64,000 bases of DNA from Diphasiastrum complanatum (GCA_029204225.1 CM055094.1:9657234-9721233), one strand, 5' to 3'; positions 19,465 to 31,901 are shown, numbered from the stretch's first letter. Numbers and translations: made by a program. The notes: generated from the letters alone by a model not told the origin.

Positions 19465-20292
19465 TCTGACACAGATAGAACTATGGAAAATCGGACGAAG
19501 GTTTCTGACACAAGAAAATATAGTTTTTGTGATCTGGCGAGGGTAAAAATCAAGATTTTTTGTGATTTGAACAAGATAAATCTTCGCCGAACTCAAAAAT
19601 AGTATTTTTATATAAATAGAATATTCTAGAAACTCGGCAAAGGTTCCGGCGAAGGATCAAGAGTAATACTGGTAATTTTGCAAAAAAGTGACTTTTTTGG
19701 CAAAAATATGACAATATGACAACTGATCCTCTGGAAATCTTTCTATTTTTGGTATTATTCTTTGCCGACCTGGCAGTAGATAGATCTGAATCACATCTAA
19801 GCACAGTGAACTGGGCGAAGGTTCTTTTTCTATGTTTTTTAGGATTTTGATAATTTTTGGTGTTTTTTGGTGGATTTTCTGATGTTTCTGAAAATCTGCT
19901 GGGAATTAATCTTCGCCCTTCAGACTGAAGGTTCTGTAAACAAAACCAAAGATTTTTACAACTCGGCGAAGGTTTCCTGAAAGAGGGTAAAAAGTTCTGG
20001 GCTCTGATGATGCTTTTTGTCTCTTTTTGACCAATTTTGATAGATTTGACCGATTTTTGTTATTTTCTCTGATATCTCATACCCAAATGGATCTTAAGAT
20101 TAGTGATCTAAATAGCTTTCCCTGTTTAATAATCAGATTAGATTTCAAACAAGCAAATCCACTCAAAATCTAGCAAAATCAATCCCAAACTATCCCTACA
20201 ATGCAGTTTTAACATTATTCATGCCACGACAAGATGCCTAATGCAAGCTAACCATCAGCCAAACATGCTGCAAATTGAAAAATTGGCATAGC
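19465..20292 (-). other. Gypsy 5' leader with repeated GGCGAAGGTT motif
   Basis: Between the PBS and the first knuckle lies about 830 bp without a family-like ORF. The string CGGCGAAGGTT or its close variants or reverse complement (TCTTCGCC) recurs at about 19497, 19581, 19635, 19650, 19813, 19908 and 19967. The role is unknown; leader repeats of this type could be packaging or regulatory sequence. Confidence 0.5.
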
Positions 20293-20310
20293 TCCCCGGC
20301 AATGGCGCCA
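20293..20310 (-). other. Primer-binding site, tRNA-Asp type
   Basis: On minus the sequence TGGCGCCATTGCCGGGGA is complementary to the usual 3' end of plant tRNA-Asp (one mismatch, A for G, to the common PBS). It lies 4 nt from the LTR end at 20315 (plus-strand TGTAGTGGG = LTR end CCCACTACA), as expected for a minus-strand element. Confidence 0.8.
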
Positions 20311-20314
20311 AAAT

Positions 20315-20718
20315 TGTAGTGGGTTTCTTTCCTTGCCTAACTTGAGTCCAAGATCCAGTCAATCTAGCATCAAAGAGACGGAGTTAGTTGTCATGTGGAG
20401 GTTTGTTCCCATGAGAGCGATAGTATAGTTCAGATTTCAACATGAATGGAGGATCTAACACTAACATCCATTAACACTACATTCATTAACCCTACTTCCA
20501 TTAACCCTAAATCCACAACAATGACAGAAACTTACTCTTCTCTCTCTCCCTTTCTCTCTCACAAAAAGCATAAGAAATAGCAATCCCAAAAATGATCAGA
20601 TCCAACAACTAGCAAAATCCAAAGAAAGCATGAGAAATGGAGGAGAAGAGAGGAAGAGAAAGGACATTCATCAATCCATTTCTAAAGAGAACCAATTTGC
20701 TTTATTGAAATGAGGAAC
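20315..20718 (-). mobile_element. 5' LTR of the gypsy element (partial)
   Basis: The LTR is read on minus from 20718 to its CA end at 20315. It has a GA/CT-rich region and three ATTAACACTACATTCATTAA-like repeats at about 20459-20515. The outer end is lost where a copia RT fragment begins at about 20720. The second LTR is not in the window. Confidence 0.65.
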
Positions 20719-20719
20719 A

Positions 20720-20905
20720 ATGGATGTCAATATGAAGCTTACTGCATATGATGAATCAAAGAAAGTGGATGCTTATTTGTATAGACAGTTGGTGGGTAGT
20801 TTAATTTATTTGACACACACACGACCTGATATTTCTTATGTTGTTGGTGTTGTTAGTCAATTTATGCAAGATCCTAGAGAGGGTGGTTCTGAAATTTTAT
20901 TCTAA
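20720..20905 (+). pseudogene. Ty1/copia reverse transcriptase C-terminal fragment
   Basis: The 61-codon frame contains YLYRQLVGSLIYLTHTRPDI and SYVVGVVSQFMQDP, the highly conserved end of the copia RT domain. Nothing else of this element is seen: it starts at the break with the gypsy LTR and loses the frame after GGSEILF. Confidence 0.85.
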
Positions 20906-21180
20906 GAACTAAACTCGCATTGAACCTCCTTTTATAGAGTTTAGATGGCCTTTGTCCAAGTCATCAATCCATGTGAAAACATTATTCTTTGACTCTTTGG
21001 TTTTACAACTCAGCAATCTGCGTCTATACCCAGTGATACAGCTCATCAATCCAAGTGACAAAGATATATTTTGTATTTTTTGTCTTCCATGTCATCAATC
21101 CGTTTTTTTAAATTTGATTCAATTTATGAATCTATCTTGGATTGATGACATGGCAAGTCTCTATATATACAGTGCTTATT
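20906..21180 (+). other. Spacer with short TCATCAATCC repeats
   Basis: Three imperfect copies of CATCAATCCATGTGA (about 20961, 21032, 21089) lie in front of the next gypsy remnant. No coding signal. Confidence 0.45.
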
Positions 21181-23711
21181 TTGCTATGTCTCTGAATCTT
21201 TCTCAAGAAAAGCTGCACGAGCATGTTATCACGTGGCAACGTGAGCAATATGAAGGAGAAACTGCTCAATCAGATACAAGCTTTATGTTCAAGCAATCGT
21301 CTTACGCACTCCATATCTTTTCAAAAGAAGAAGACATTGAAACAAATTATCTAGATTGTTACGAGATTGAAGAGACTAAAGTATCTAACAATGCAGATAA
21401 AGCACAACCTTCACAACGAGAAATACAAGGATATTCTTCCACCAATATGACTATGGGTATGATTAATCCAAATGATACGTTCTTTATCAAGGTCATACCT
21501 GAAAAATCCTTGTTATTTTCCAAATTTTTATCCGACAAGGAGAAACAACAATATACAGACCTGCTCACCGAATATCGTGATGTTTTTGCCTGGACTATGG
21601 AAGATTTAAAAGACATTAACAAGAAATTTGGTCAACACTGAATTGACTTGAAAGAAGGAGCGGGACCAATATGCCAACGCCAATAGAGGCTCAATCCTAC
21701 GTACTCATTGTTGGTTAAAGATAAACTTGACAAATATTTGAAGTCAGGAATTAATTTATTCAGTACTCAACAGTGAATGGGTTTCACCAATAGTAGTTGT
21801 TCTGAAAAAGAAGACCGGGAAGATCCGCGTTTGCCAAGACGATCAGAAGCTTAATGCTGCGATTCGCAAAGATCATCATCCTCTACCTTTTACTGGTATG
21901 ATTCTTGATCAAGTTGCCGGAAATGAAAGATACAGCTTCCTTGATGGATTCTTTGGTTATAACCAGGTATCTATCCGAGAAGAGGACCAATCCAAAACAA
22001 CTTTCACAACTGATTGAGGTACTTATGCCTATCAGAAGATGTTGTTTGGACTGTGTATCACGCCAACCACATTCTAGAGAATGATGAATATTATTTTTCA
22101 AAAATATTTATGTATATTCCTAAAAAAATTTATGGATGACTTCTATGTCTATAGCTCAGAAGCCACTCATCTTTCTAAGTTGCGGAAGACATTGCAGAGA
22201 TGTAGAGAGACTTCATTGTGTCTTCATCCTGAGAAGTGTTATTTTGGTATGCCAGAAGGAATACTACTCGGACACAGAATATTGAAAAGAGAAATTGAAG
22301 TCTATAAAGATAAGGTGAAAATTATAAAAAATTTGAAAGAGCTGACAAATCTGCGAGAACTCAGAGGATTTCTAGGTCACGTTGGTTATTATAGAAGGTT
22401 CATTCAAGACCACGCATCTATTGTTGCACCACTAACACATTTGTTAAAGAAAGACACGTACTATGAATGGTCTATTGATTGTCAACAATCATTTGAGAGA
22501 CTGAAGTAGAAACTCTTGGACGTCCCAATTTTGAGACCTCCTGATTGGGTAAGGACATTTTATGTTTATGAGAATATTTTTTCATTCGCAATTGGAATTA
22601 CCCTAAGTCAAAAAATCGATAAAAAATAAGAATATCCTCTCTATTATGTAGGGCGTCAGTTAAGCCTCTTAGAAAAGAACTATTCGGCGACGGAACGTGA
22701 AGGACTTGGAATGATTTTTTCAGTAAAGAAGTTTCGACATTATTTGTTGGGATATTCCTTTATCTCCATGTCGACCATACACTAAAACATGTGGTAAATA
22801 AACTAGATCTTTCAGGCCAAATAGCTAGATGGGTGCTTTTGTTGCAAGAATTTGATTACCAAGTGGAGGTGCACCAAGGGAAGTACCACACTAACGCAGT
22901 GGGGGCTCGCTATTCTAAAAGAAGTTATATTCTTGTAGCAACTGACTATGCGACCAAGATGGTCGAAGCAGAAGTGATGCAAAAATTGTTGCAGAGTTTT
23001 TCTTTCGGAACATTATAACCCGTTACGGTTGTCCGTTGGAGTTGGTAAGCGACAAAGGTACGCATTTCTTAAATGATACAATACGTTTGCTTACTAAGCA
23101 CTTTATAATTAAACACCGAAAAACAACTCCGTACAACCCAAAGGCTAATGGTTTGCCTAAGCGAGTCAATGGCATTTTGTGTAAGATCTTAAATAAGATC
23201 ACCACAACACATGCATCTGATTGGGATCAGAAATCACCATTTGTCCTATGGGCATATAGAAATGTCGAAAAGGTGACCACAAAACAAACTCTATTTTAAT
23301 CTGGTCTATGGTATGCACCCGATATTGCCAATTGAGTTTGAAGTACCAACATATCATGTACAAGTTGAAACTAGATCTGATGAGCAATCGAGCTTAGACG
23401 AAAGATTCTTAGTGGTCAGAAAACTAGAGGAGAGTCGTAAACAAGCATTGATGAAATGACAAAGATTCAGTTGAGTCGAAAGAAGGCCTTTGACACTACA
23501 ATAAAGAAGGTTGTTTTGCGCAAGGGAGACTTTTCTCTTTTGGTACAATAACTGTCATATCAAGTTTTCAAAAAAATTACATACTCATTGGATGGGTTCG
23601 TATAAAGTTATTGAAATCTTTGACAAAGGGTCCCTCCAGCTGGCAAATCTACAGGGAAATTTGCAGCCAACAAGAGTAAATGGTTCCCGCATAAAGAAAT
23701 ATTACGTTTAA
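21181..23711 (+). pseudogene. Second Ty3/gypsy Pol remnant (RT, RNase H, integrase)
   Basis: From 21181 a linker frame leads into LLTEYRDVFAWTMEDLKDI, then the RT with frameshifts: IRVCQDDQKLNAAIRKDHHP, RYSFLDGFFGYNQV and a box reading FMDDF instead of YVDD. GFLGHVGYYRRFIQDHASIV follows. RNase H has RQLSLLEKNYSATEREGLGM. The integrase zinc-binding part is missing. The core shows VATDYATKMVEA and LVSDKGTHFLNDTI, but the Glu site reads ANGLPKRVN, so Glu is replaced by Lys. It ends with QLANLQGNLQPTRVNGSRIK. Stops are frequent. It differs from the minus-strand element next to it, so it is a separate family. Confidence 0.88.
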
Positions 23712-24212
23712 ATATTTCTCATTTATTTAATCTCGTTTTATTCTTCCCTCATTCATTATATGTTTGTTACACCCCGATTGTTCGTTCATTACGTTGACCG
23801 ACGGATAGGATAAGTTAAATCCGATTGTTTGTTTTTATTATTTTTTATTCCGAACATTCGGTATCATAGAGGAATATTTCATAGTACCAAATAGCTAGCC
23901 TATTCATACTATGATTATTTCTCTGATTATACGTCGGACTTTTAGTTATTGCATGACGGCGAACGTCTTTTCTATTGACACGTGTACACATAAAACCATG
24001 TGCCACCTTTATTACTGATTTTTTGACCGTTTTTGCTAGCTACTTACTCCAAGTTCCTCGTCATTTTTCACTTACCTCATCAGCGTTCGCGATCAAGCTT
24101 TCAAGTTTTATGCTTGCTTCCTTGCTCACTGTGCGCTACTATCATCTATTGTGATCGATTGTTTACTACTATTTCGCGATCAATCAAGCTGCAAATTTTA
24201 TATTCCAGAGCA
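23712..24212 (+). other. Non-coding sequence after gypsy pol
   Basis: This AT-rich stretch behind the integrase stop contains ATTGTTCGTTCATTACGTTGA and a CACGTG-containing GACACGTGTACAC (about 23978). It could include LTR sequence of the gypsy remnant, but no second copy or PBS/PPT is present to delimit it. Confidence 0.4.
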
Positions 24213-24575
24213 ATGACTTCTACTCAGTCCATGATACCAGCCAATGTTAAAGTGCGCAGCAAGCTGAATCTCAACGAATTTCAAATGCTAGCTGATCTAT
24301 GCGGACTCGACTATACCTTAATAATCAATCCATCCACAGTCCTGATTGAAGCTAGCAACGAGTTCATTCAGGAACTGATTGAGGTCATGGATGCTGTAAT
24401 GTCATCACAGGTCCGAGGAGTAAAGATGGACATCTCAGAGACGACCTTTGCTGTCGTGTTCCATTTACCAAACGAAGGATCAGTGCCTCCAGCTCTATTC
24501 ATGGAGGCATTGACAAGGCCAACTTCTTTCATGGGAATTTTTATATGCCGAGCAAGGGGTATAAAATTTCTATGA
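24213..24575 (+). CDS. Unidentified 120-aa ORF downstream of gypsy pol
   Basis: The ATG at 24213 opens a frame beginning MTSTQSMIPANVKVRSKLNL with segments VLIEASNEFIQELIEVMDAV and TTFAVVFHLPNEG. It has a balanced composition and good codon structure, unlike the surrounding AT-rich DNA. The frame is open further upstream to 24033, but that part looks non-coding. It may be an accessory ORF of the gypsy element or the start of another element's gag. I recognise no domain. Confidence 0.35.
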   Translation: MTSTQSMIPANVKVRSKLNLNEFQMLADLCGLDYTLIINPSTVLIEASNEFIQELIEVMDAVMSSQVRGVKMDISETTFAVVFHLPNEGSVPPALFMEALTRPTSFMGIFICRARGIKFL

Positions 24576-27160
24576 TTAGAGACTCGAATTTGAGGAATTT
24601 TAGTACATTTCACTTTTTGGAGATTTTATTAATCATAATTTTTTGAGTCCACATTAAAAATGACATAACGTTTTAGTGGTAAGTTCAATTTTAGCAGAGT
24701 TTGGTGCGTTAGAAGCCACTTGACGAGCCTTTCCAATGATATGTTACATGAGATACTTCCGAGGTCTGGTTAAAAAGTTATTGCAAGTCAAATATATTAG
24801 TTGAAAATAGTGTATAAAAATACAAAAGTGTATTTCTACCCAAAAAAGATAATATTCTTGAAAGTCCATGTTGTACCACCAAACCATGCTTTTAGCCTAA
24901 TTGATATAGTTTTGGCTTATTTGAATGTGGTGAAGTTGAATTTTATTATGGTTGTCAAACAAACATTTTATAAGTAACCGCTATTACGTTGCGTGTGTAG
25001 TGATAATAATTTCCAGAACACTAATCTTCCTCTATCGAATCGAATGAAAAGCGTTCTACAAATGAAATGTTATTAGAGTAGAACGAATGTATTACACTCT
25101 GGTTGATTAAGTTGTCAGCAAGGATTCAAGAGATGTTCGATGCATTCGAGTACGAATAGATAAATAGTTAATCTTATTCTTGAACTGTTGGGTTCTAGAC
25201 AATATTCCTCAACAACTAAAGTCCATTCAAGGTTAAAGAACTTGAATAGCCCACGAATATGTTAGAAACTTATATCTTTGTTACAAATAAGAATACATAT
25301 CTATGACTCAATTCCTCAAACAGGGCATTTCAAATGTACACATACTGTTATGTCAATGACTATGGAAGACTGAACCAAAGTGATACGTTATTCGGGTGCT
25401 GAATATAAAGTATTCGAGCAGACGAATAAGATAGTTTAAAAGTAGTTATTTAAACAACTTTGTAGAAGCACAACAACGATTGTAATGAATTATTGCAACT
25501 GTTTGACCAAAGAGTGATTTAAGTAATGCAGAAGAGATGGCTAGTAGACTCAACACTCACACTTAGCAATGCGGAGAACAGAGATAAGAGAAAATAATCT
25601 TTGATACTCTATTCACTTCTTCAATCTCTCACAAGTACATGAACTCTCTCTCTCGCTCTCAGTGGTGTGTGAGACTGAATCGTGTCTTCCATATATTTCC
25701 TATGGAGCGGACAAACACACCTCTAGAGATTACAGGCGCGTCGCTCCATTGAATAGCTCTAGTTAATAGATGCGTTACATGTATGTACATTATATTGTTA
25801 AAGGTATATTTAAGTACGAGTTTAAATTACTCTAGTTTAATATGGCGATTCGAATCTAGTCGATTTGTGTAAGTGACTTGATTAAGGCTGTTCTAGGCGC
25901 TTCTAGAGGTCTTGTCCTTTAGTGCAAGACAAGTCTTTAACCATTATATCCCAAAAAATGATATAGGCCTCTTCATAATATATAATTGTCCAGCTCATAT
26001 CTTCATATTCGAGTATATATTGTCATATTCGAGTAGATATTCGTTATTTAGCAAATACATGGCATCACATATCCCTCTCCTTAAATGTGAAATGTCCTCG
26101 TGAACATATAATCTTCGTTTCGAGAAATGTTCATGTCGGCGAATAATTCTCCTTTTGAATATTTGTTAGGTCAAGTGTAAAGATATTTCTTTATTGTTGA
26201 ATACATGACCTTTACTTTTTATTTCAAAATCATATTTTGAGTGGGTTGATTCAAATTAGTTGAATTGTCTTTAAACATCTTTCAAATCTAAGAACTCCAT
26301 AGCAACAATGTGGGTTGGCTGAATAGAGTGGAACAAATGTATTCTGCAGAAGAGTAGATAAATCGATTGTAGTTGTCGTAATCAGTCTTCCTGCAAGAAT
26401 ACTCTGCTTCTTTTGGAAGTCCATGAGCTGTAGAAAAGATGTCTTTGTTGATTGTGAATGAATTGTTATGAAGATTAACCTAGAAATCAGAATCAGTCAC
26501 TATGTGGATGGAGTTCACAAATTCAGTGCTAATCTCCGATAGAACAATGGAGGGGTCCACTTTCAAATTGCCCAACCAACAATGATCCAAAAGAGACTGA
26601 ATTGTGACAAGTCGAATGGAAGCTCATATCTTCCAACAACTCACCCTTGTATTGGTGCTAGCATCCATCGTATGTTGAGCGTGCAAGGTCAAAAGTGAAA
26701 GCAAGAGCGATTTACGAACACAAGAGCATTATGAACGATGAACGAGCGTAAATGAAAGTGTAAGAGAAAAAAGAAAGTGTAAGAGTGAAAATAGAAATGA
26801 ACAGTGTTATACATTGATAAAGTGGAGGAGATGATCATGTGGCAAGTTGGGGCTTGACAAATTGCAAGTAGATATTTGCGAGTTATGCAAGTTTTTTTTC
26901 ATTGGAGTTTTAGATAGCTATGATCAAAGAATAACAAAAGAAAATAATATAATAACAAAAAAACAATGCACAGTTCATGTCATTCCACAGTCACATTTGT
27001 AGCCGACTCCCTAGAGAATTTCATTGAATATGTTAACTGGACATATTTGAAATATTTTGGACTGATTACAAACCATATCAAAATACAAGTCCACATCGGA
27101 CACAATAGACAAATAAGAAACAATTGATGTTCGAACAACTAGGTATACCTCTACAATAGC
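24576..27160. other. Intergenic, possible old LTR sequence
   Basis: There is no gene. On minus, 25560-25720 has a TATA-like ATATATGGAAG, then CT/GA-rich sequence, as in a plant LTR promoter and leader, but no matching second LTR, PBS or TSD was found. ATTCGAGTA repeats occur at 25146, 26010 and 26029. Otherwise I see nothing. Confidence 0.45.
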
Positions 27161-29880
27161 CTAAGACAAACCCTTCGAGGGCAAAGCGAAAATATGAAAA
27201 AGATCTTGCAAGTTGATGATGGGTTGATGTATGAACATATTTTCATTGACATCCAGCCCCTTGACATGCAAGTAGACAAAATACATATGCCTGCAAGGTA
27301 TGTACTTTTTCATGGACATATTTCTGGAGAAATCTACACATGTGCATGATGGCTCATTGGAAATTGTGACCTGGTAAATTGCACATGTTTTACTGCTTTC
27401 AAAACTCTCAATGATGTATAACTCCTTATGTTCTGAAGGGACTTTGATTATCTCCCGTACATGCCCTTTCAATGACAGTCCCCTTTCCATTCTATCTTTA
27501 GATTTTGACACACCTGATCTTTGTCTCATCTTTCCACGTTCTGATGTTGGATTGGTGGTGAAGTTCATGTTAGAACTGGCACTACCCACATTGGAAGCCA
27601 GTTGATGTTCTCCAATCGTATTTTTCTGTTGTGAAATATTGTGGGAGCATGAACTAGTTGTCTCTAGAATATAGCCCCCTTGGTTCAATTCATCCACCTC
27701 AGATTGCATAAGGCTTGTTCCCTGTTGCACATACCAAATACCATTGTTCACTGTAGGTGACATAGTGACATTCGGATTGACTTTCCAAGTACAAGTTATA
27801 TCAGTAGCACAAAACCACATGAATTGATTTGTGTATCCATTTCGATGTTTTCTTGTCCCAAAAAAACTAGGTGCCATTCTTGATTTGATCAACTTGTTGC
27901 AGCGTCCTCTGTCGGCAGCCTTCATACCTTGACACTTGATTTTGCTACCAGTTCTTAGACAGCAAATAGCCCACCAACTATTGTTTAGTTGTCTTTCTCG
28001 TATATCTACGCAAAGTTGTAGACTAGCTTGGCCCGTCATGCTTGGAGACATATTTGAAATTCTTGATTGATTACAACCTGGAAGATTGGGTTGGTTCTTT
28101 CGAGAAACCTTTTGCACGTATTCTATATCTGGACGATGAGACACATTCTCATTATCAACATTCCATTGGTGTGCTGGTCTCTTGCGTCTGACAGTTTGAA
28201 TTGGTGCATTAACATCTTGGTCTTTCCTGGCCAAGTCAATTTGTTCAACAAACTCGTTAATTCTTTCAGAGAAAGAAGCACCCACAATTGAAGCTCTCCT
28301 TCCCGAGCGCACTCTCTCCAACAGATTTTGAAATGTCGGACCTTGACCAATGTACTGGCCAGCCAAGAAAGACTTCTCTCGTGCACTTTGCAATATTGCA
28401 TTAGCCAAATCTCCCACTGCAGCTTCATAAAGTGTCAGTTTAGAATTGTAGTTGTCCACTCTTTGCCAAACACTATGGACTACTTCAGACAAATTTGTCG
28501 TTGGCACCTCTGCCTCATCACCATGATCCATCATCTGTGGCATATAGAACTGTTAGTTACACATATCATAGGAATTCAATTCTACTGCAACAAACCGCAT
28601 CAAGAATACAACAACATATAAGGTATACCGTGACAACAAATTTTTCCCATCTATGAATTCGATTTTTCCACCAAGCAAGCCAGCTCTCCAATTCGTTCAA
28701 GCAGTTCTCGTATGCATTGCCAATTTATCACCATGCAGTAATTTTATTATAAATCCCATCTGCAGCATCACAATATGTTGCATCTGCAAGCACAAAGCGA
28801 CATGATCATCTCTAAACAATGGCTTTATATACTTTGTAGTGTGTTTATTCACACTATCCATAAAATGAAACAAACACGATCTTTCTTTTCCAATCATTGG
28901 TGTGTTAGCATCCTTTCCATAAACAATGCGCACAACATTCCAATTTGCTTGTGCCTCATCTGCCATAAATCCTCGAAATGTGACTGCATCACACAAATGA
29001 TCAGACATAACGCGATTCAACAACTCCCAAAATAGCACTTGTGCTTGAACATCTTCAACTTTCATATCACATATTGCAATAGTTTGCATGGATTGGTTTC
29101 TGCAAAACAAAGCTCACAATGGATAAGTCACGTAGTTGCAATAATACTGAAAAGCAAGAAATGTAGAAATCCATATTGTATGTCATATACATGGGCAGCC
29201 ATTGTGACCCAATTTTTAATTCGGTGCACATGATCAAAACAACACCAAGATCTTGCTAGATCATTCCTTGGTTGCATTCTTTGTACAAGTTCCACTCCCG
29301 TTACTGGTCCAGTAGTGGACATCTTCAAAATATGACATCTATCTATTTTGTCATGCAACTGTCCAGGGAACAACGATCCATGGAAGAATTGGTATGCACA
29401 ATGCTCTTTTAAATATAGAAATGAAGTTATTTCATGGGATAGATCGACAGGCTGCAATTCTTTCCTTGCCAACGTTATCCATTTTTTCAGTTTGCAATAA
29501 TTAACCATCAGAAAATTAAAGCGTCTATTGTATACAAATATTTTAATGACCTATTAGAGATTTACGCATGCCCATACCTTCGATTGTTTGTAGTGGGTTC
29601 AATCACAGACAATAATTCATCCAGCCTTGTAGAATCTATAGGAGATGTTGCCAACAAGTGATCTGAAATCAACTCTTTGGCCAAGTCCTTTTGAATTCTC
29701 TTTGGTTTATGCATAATGTTTTGAGAGGCCTTCTTCATCACCAAATCTTGCGCTTTCTCCATGTTAACATATGAATCTCCAACACCGAACTCATGATCAT
29801 GCAAACCCAAGTGTATGGCCATTCTAGTGTATCTCGTGTCATTTGGAATACAATAATAAATCTTAGCTGTACAAACAATG
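27161..29880 (-). pseudogene. Mutator-like (MULE) transposase with SWIM zinc finger, decayed
   Basis: Read on minus: KIYYCIPNDTRYTRMAIHLG; a 53-nt intron (29525-29577, GT...AG, frame kept); the transposase N-part with SHEITSFLYLKEHCAYQFFHG, ILKMSTTGPVTGVELVQRMQ and SWCCFDHVHRIKNWVTMAAH; then DAVTFRGFMADEAQANWNVV and GKERSCLFHFMDSV. A 94-nt intron (28535-28628) joins KFVVT to MMDHGDEAEVPTTNLSEVV in frame. The last exon (27161-28534) ends in a SWIM finger, CTCVDFSRN...CRHMYFVYLHVKGL. A frameshift near 28790, two adjacent stops (TGATAA) in the TAW..IGNAYENC stretch, and an unclear splice site near 29110-29180 make it inactive. Terminal inverted repeats were not identified. Confidence 0.8.
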
Positions 29881-31379
29881 AGGTTTGTGTTTCCACAAAG
29901 AAAAACAATAAGAAGCTGGCAACCCAGGCAGCCGGAGCCTAGAGGCCGGAGCCCGAAGAGGGGGCCGTTGTAGGGCAGCGACTCAGGCTGTAGGAGAGCA
30001 GCAGATGGTGGTGGGGCAGGCGCCTATAGAAATTATAAGGAGCCTTGGGAGAATGACTCTTGAAGTGGCTCCACCAATCAAAGTAAATGATTTGGGCCTT
30101 TTGGACTTGCCCCTCACTCCATGTGAAACCACCATTAGTGAGATGAACGAGAGAGCGGTCATCTTCCCTTTCACATTGGTCTATTGGAATGACTCACCTT
30201 CCCTTTCACAATGGTCTATTGGAATGACTCACCGGGCATTAAAAAACAAAAACATGACCGTTGAGTGGGTCACCTGCCTTTCTAAAGGCTAGTCCAACCA
30301 GACTTAAAAAATGGGTCTCTTCTATTCCCTTCATAGACTTGGATCATTTTTATGTTTCTGATAATATTTACGATTTTGCCTTTTCCTTTGTTCCCTGTAG
30401 TGTCCATCTTTCATTTAATGGTCAACTTCTAGCTCTTGCTGCTCTGCGTGGATCCTGCTCTGCGTGGATCGATCGGAGGCCTCGGTTTTTTGGTGCATTT
30501 TGAGGTAAGCTTCTTGTCGATCTCTGTTTCAGAAGCTACGGCCTTGTATTTGCGAAGCATTTTGTTCTTTTTGCATGGTGTTACCAGTTAAGTGGATCTG
30601 ATATATCTTTAACGATACTGAATGATTTTCTTTTGAGGTGAATCTTCTGGTTTTTTTCATGTCGACTCTGTTGGCAATAAGATCAGTGTTTTAATTAGTT
30701 GCTGCAAGCCTTAATGGTCTACCGTGGCCACTAAATTTTTCAGCGCATTATGTTTATTGTAGCATAGCATGTGTTAAGTCTGTAAACTGTAAACCTTGCT
30801 AGATTTCTAGCTGTATGGCGGCGAAAGTTTGTGTGCCGTTCTTGCTGTACATTTTTTTTTAAAAGTTTTTGCAACTAAGTAGATTATTTCCTACCATTTG
30901 ATATTTATCAAAAGATGAGAATATAGGTTTTATTTGTGGTGGATTTTATAAAATGATTTCGTATTTGGATCTGGGATCTGGATTTCTTGGACTTACAAAA
31001 ATCCTTCACACAAATCTTTTTCCAAACAGCTCTTTTTAGAGAAAGAGTTTGCGGTGTTTTGGCGTGTGCAAAAGTTCCTACTCTATTATGGCAGAGTCGT
31101 CTCGTCCTTGTAAGATATGACCGTGGTAAGAGCAGATCAAACTTCGTAGTGATGTTTTGGCCACTCGGACAACCTAAGTTTAGTCTTTATAATGTTTTAT
31201 AAGGTTTTCGAGCTACGATGCCAGCATCGCAGAGGAGGTTAGATACCGCACTTGCTCGATTTCAATTAAAACCTTGTAATACATTTTGTAGGACTTGAAT
31301 CTCGATTATCTGGCTCGTTTTCCTGATAGGTTGAAATTTTCTCGGATAGCATTAATTCAATGCAATCGATGTGTTTAGT
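29881..31379. other. Intergenic with a short tandem duplication
   Basis: A GC-rich patch (about 29925-30020) is followed by a 34-bp tandem repeat TTCCCTTTCACATTGGTCTA... (about 30163-30230). The rest is AT-rich. The 95-codon frame at 30005-30292 and the others show no family motif. This patch may contain the 5' end of the MULE, but no terminal repeat was found. Confidence 0.45.
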
Positions 31380-31458
31380 AAAGTGATCTATCTCTTCTGT
31401 CTCTTTGTCTCTTCCCTTCTGCTGCGTTACTTCTCTGAATATTAATATGGTATATAAG
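31380..31458 (+). repeat. LTR-end fragment, part of an inverted pair (plus)
   Basis: The sequence AAGTGATCTATCTCTTCTGT...GAATATTAATATGGTATATAAG recurs inverted at 31902-31980. It ends in TGGTAT after TATTAATA, like a copia LTR end followed by a damaged tRNA-iMet PBS (TGGTATCAGAGC expected). Confidence 0.6.
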
Positions 31459-31901
31459 AATATGTTTTGCTTTTAGGAGAAGAATCCTAATTATGTGTGG
31501 AAAGTCGCTACATTCTCTCTCTAAAATCAGCAGGTGTTGTTTGTTGGGAATGAGCATCGTTGAGTGTTCAAACATGAGATGGAAATGTCTGGAATCTGGA
31601 ACTCACAGGTAGCAGTCACGTTATTCACGACAATTGCTTCAAGAATTCATGCGCTGATAATTCGTTACATCAGATGTAGGAGCCAACAATTCCAAAGTGC
31701 AAATGGAGACATGTAACCAAGCAGGTCGATCGCTCCATGGCAGACGCTGGTTGGCAGATTGAACTTTACATTTTCTCTGTGCATAACTAGGATTTTTCTC
31801 CTAAAAGCCAAAACATATTTTATTAAAAGTGAGCACCAACTTGTAGAGATAGTCGCCTCTCCTTATGATGTCTAACCAAGGGCGAACCAGATCTTGCAAG
31901 A

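Larger units (their letters stand above)
14757..20718 (-). mobile_element. Truncated Ty3/gypsy LTR retrotransposon (Athila/Tat-like)
   Basis: On minus the order is LTR end (20315-20718), PBS, leader, Gag zinc knuckles, protease, linker, RT, RNase H, integrase. This is the Ty3/gypsy order. The integrase stops abruptly at 14757 in AT-rich DNA, and the 3' part with its LTR is missing. Frameshifts and stops are scattered but the catalytic motifs are still readable. Lineage assignment rests on the RT wording (RKDHF, YSFLDGFSGYNQV) and the tRNA-Asp-type PBS, and is tentative. Confidence 0.88.

Noticed and set aside
27161-29880. Intact host gene of the FAR1/MULE-derived type
   Set aside because: Adjacent stops TGA TAA and a frameshift in the middle of the transposase region make it a pseudogene.
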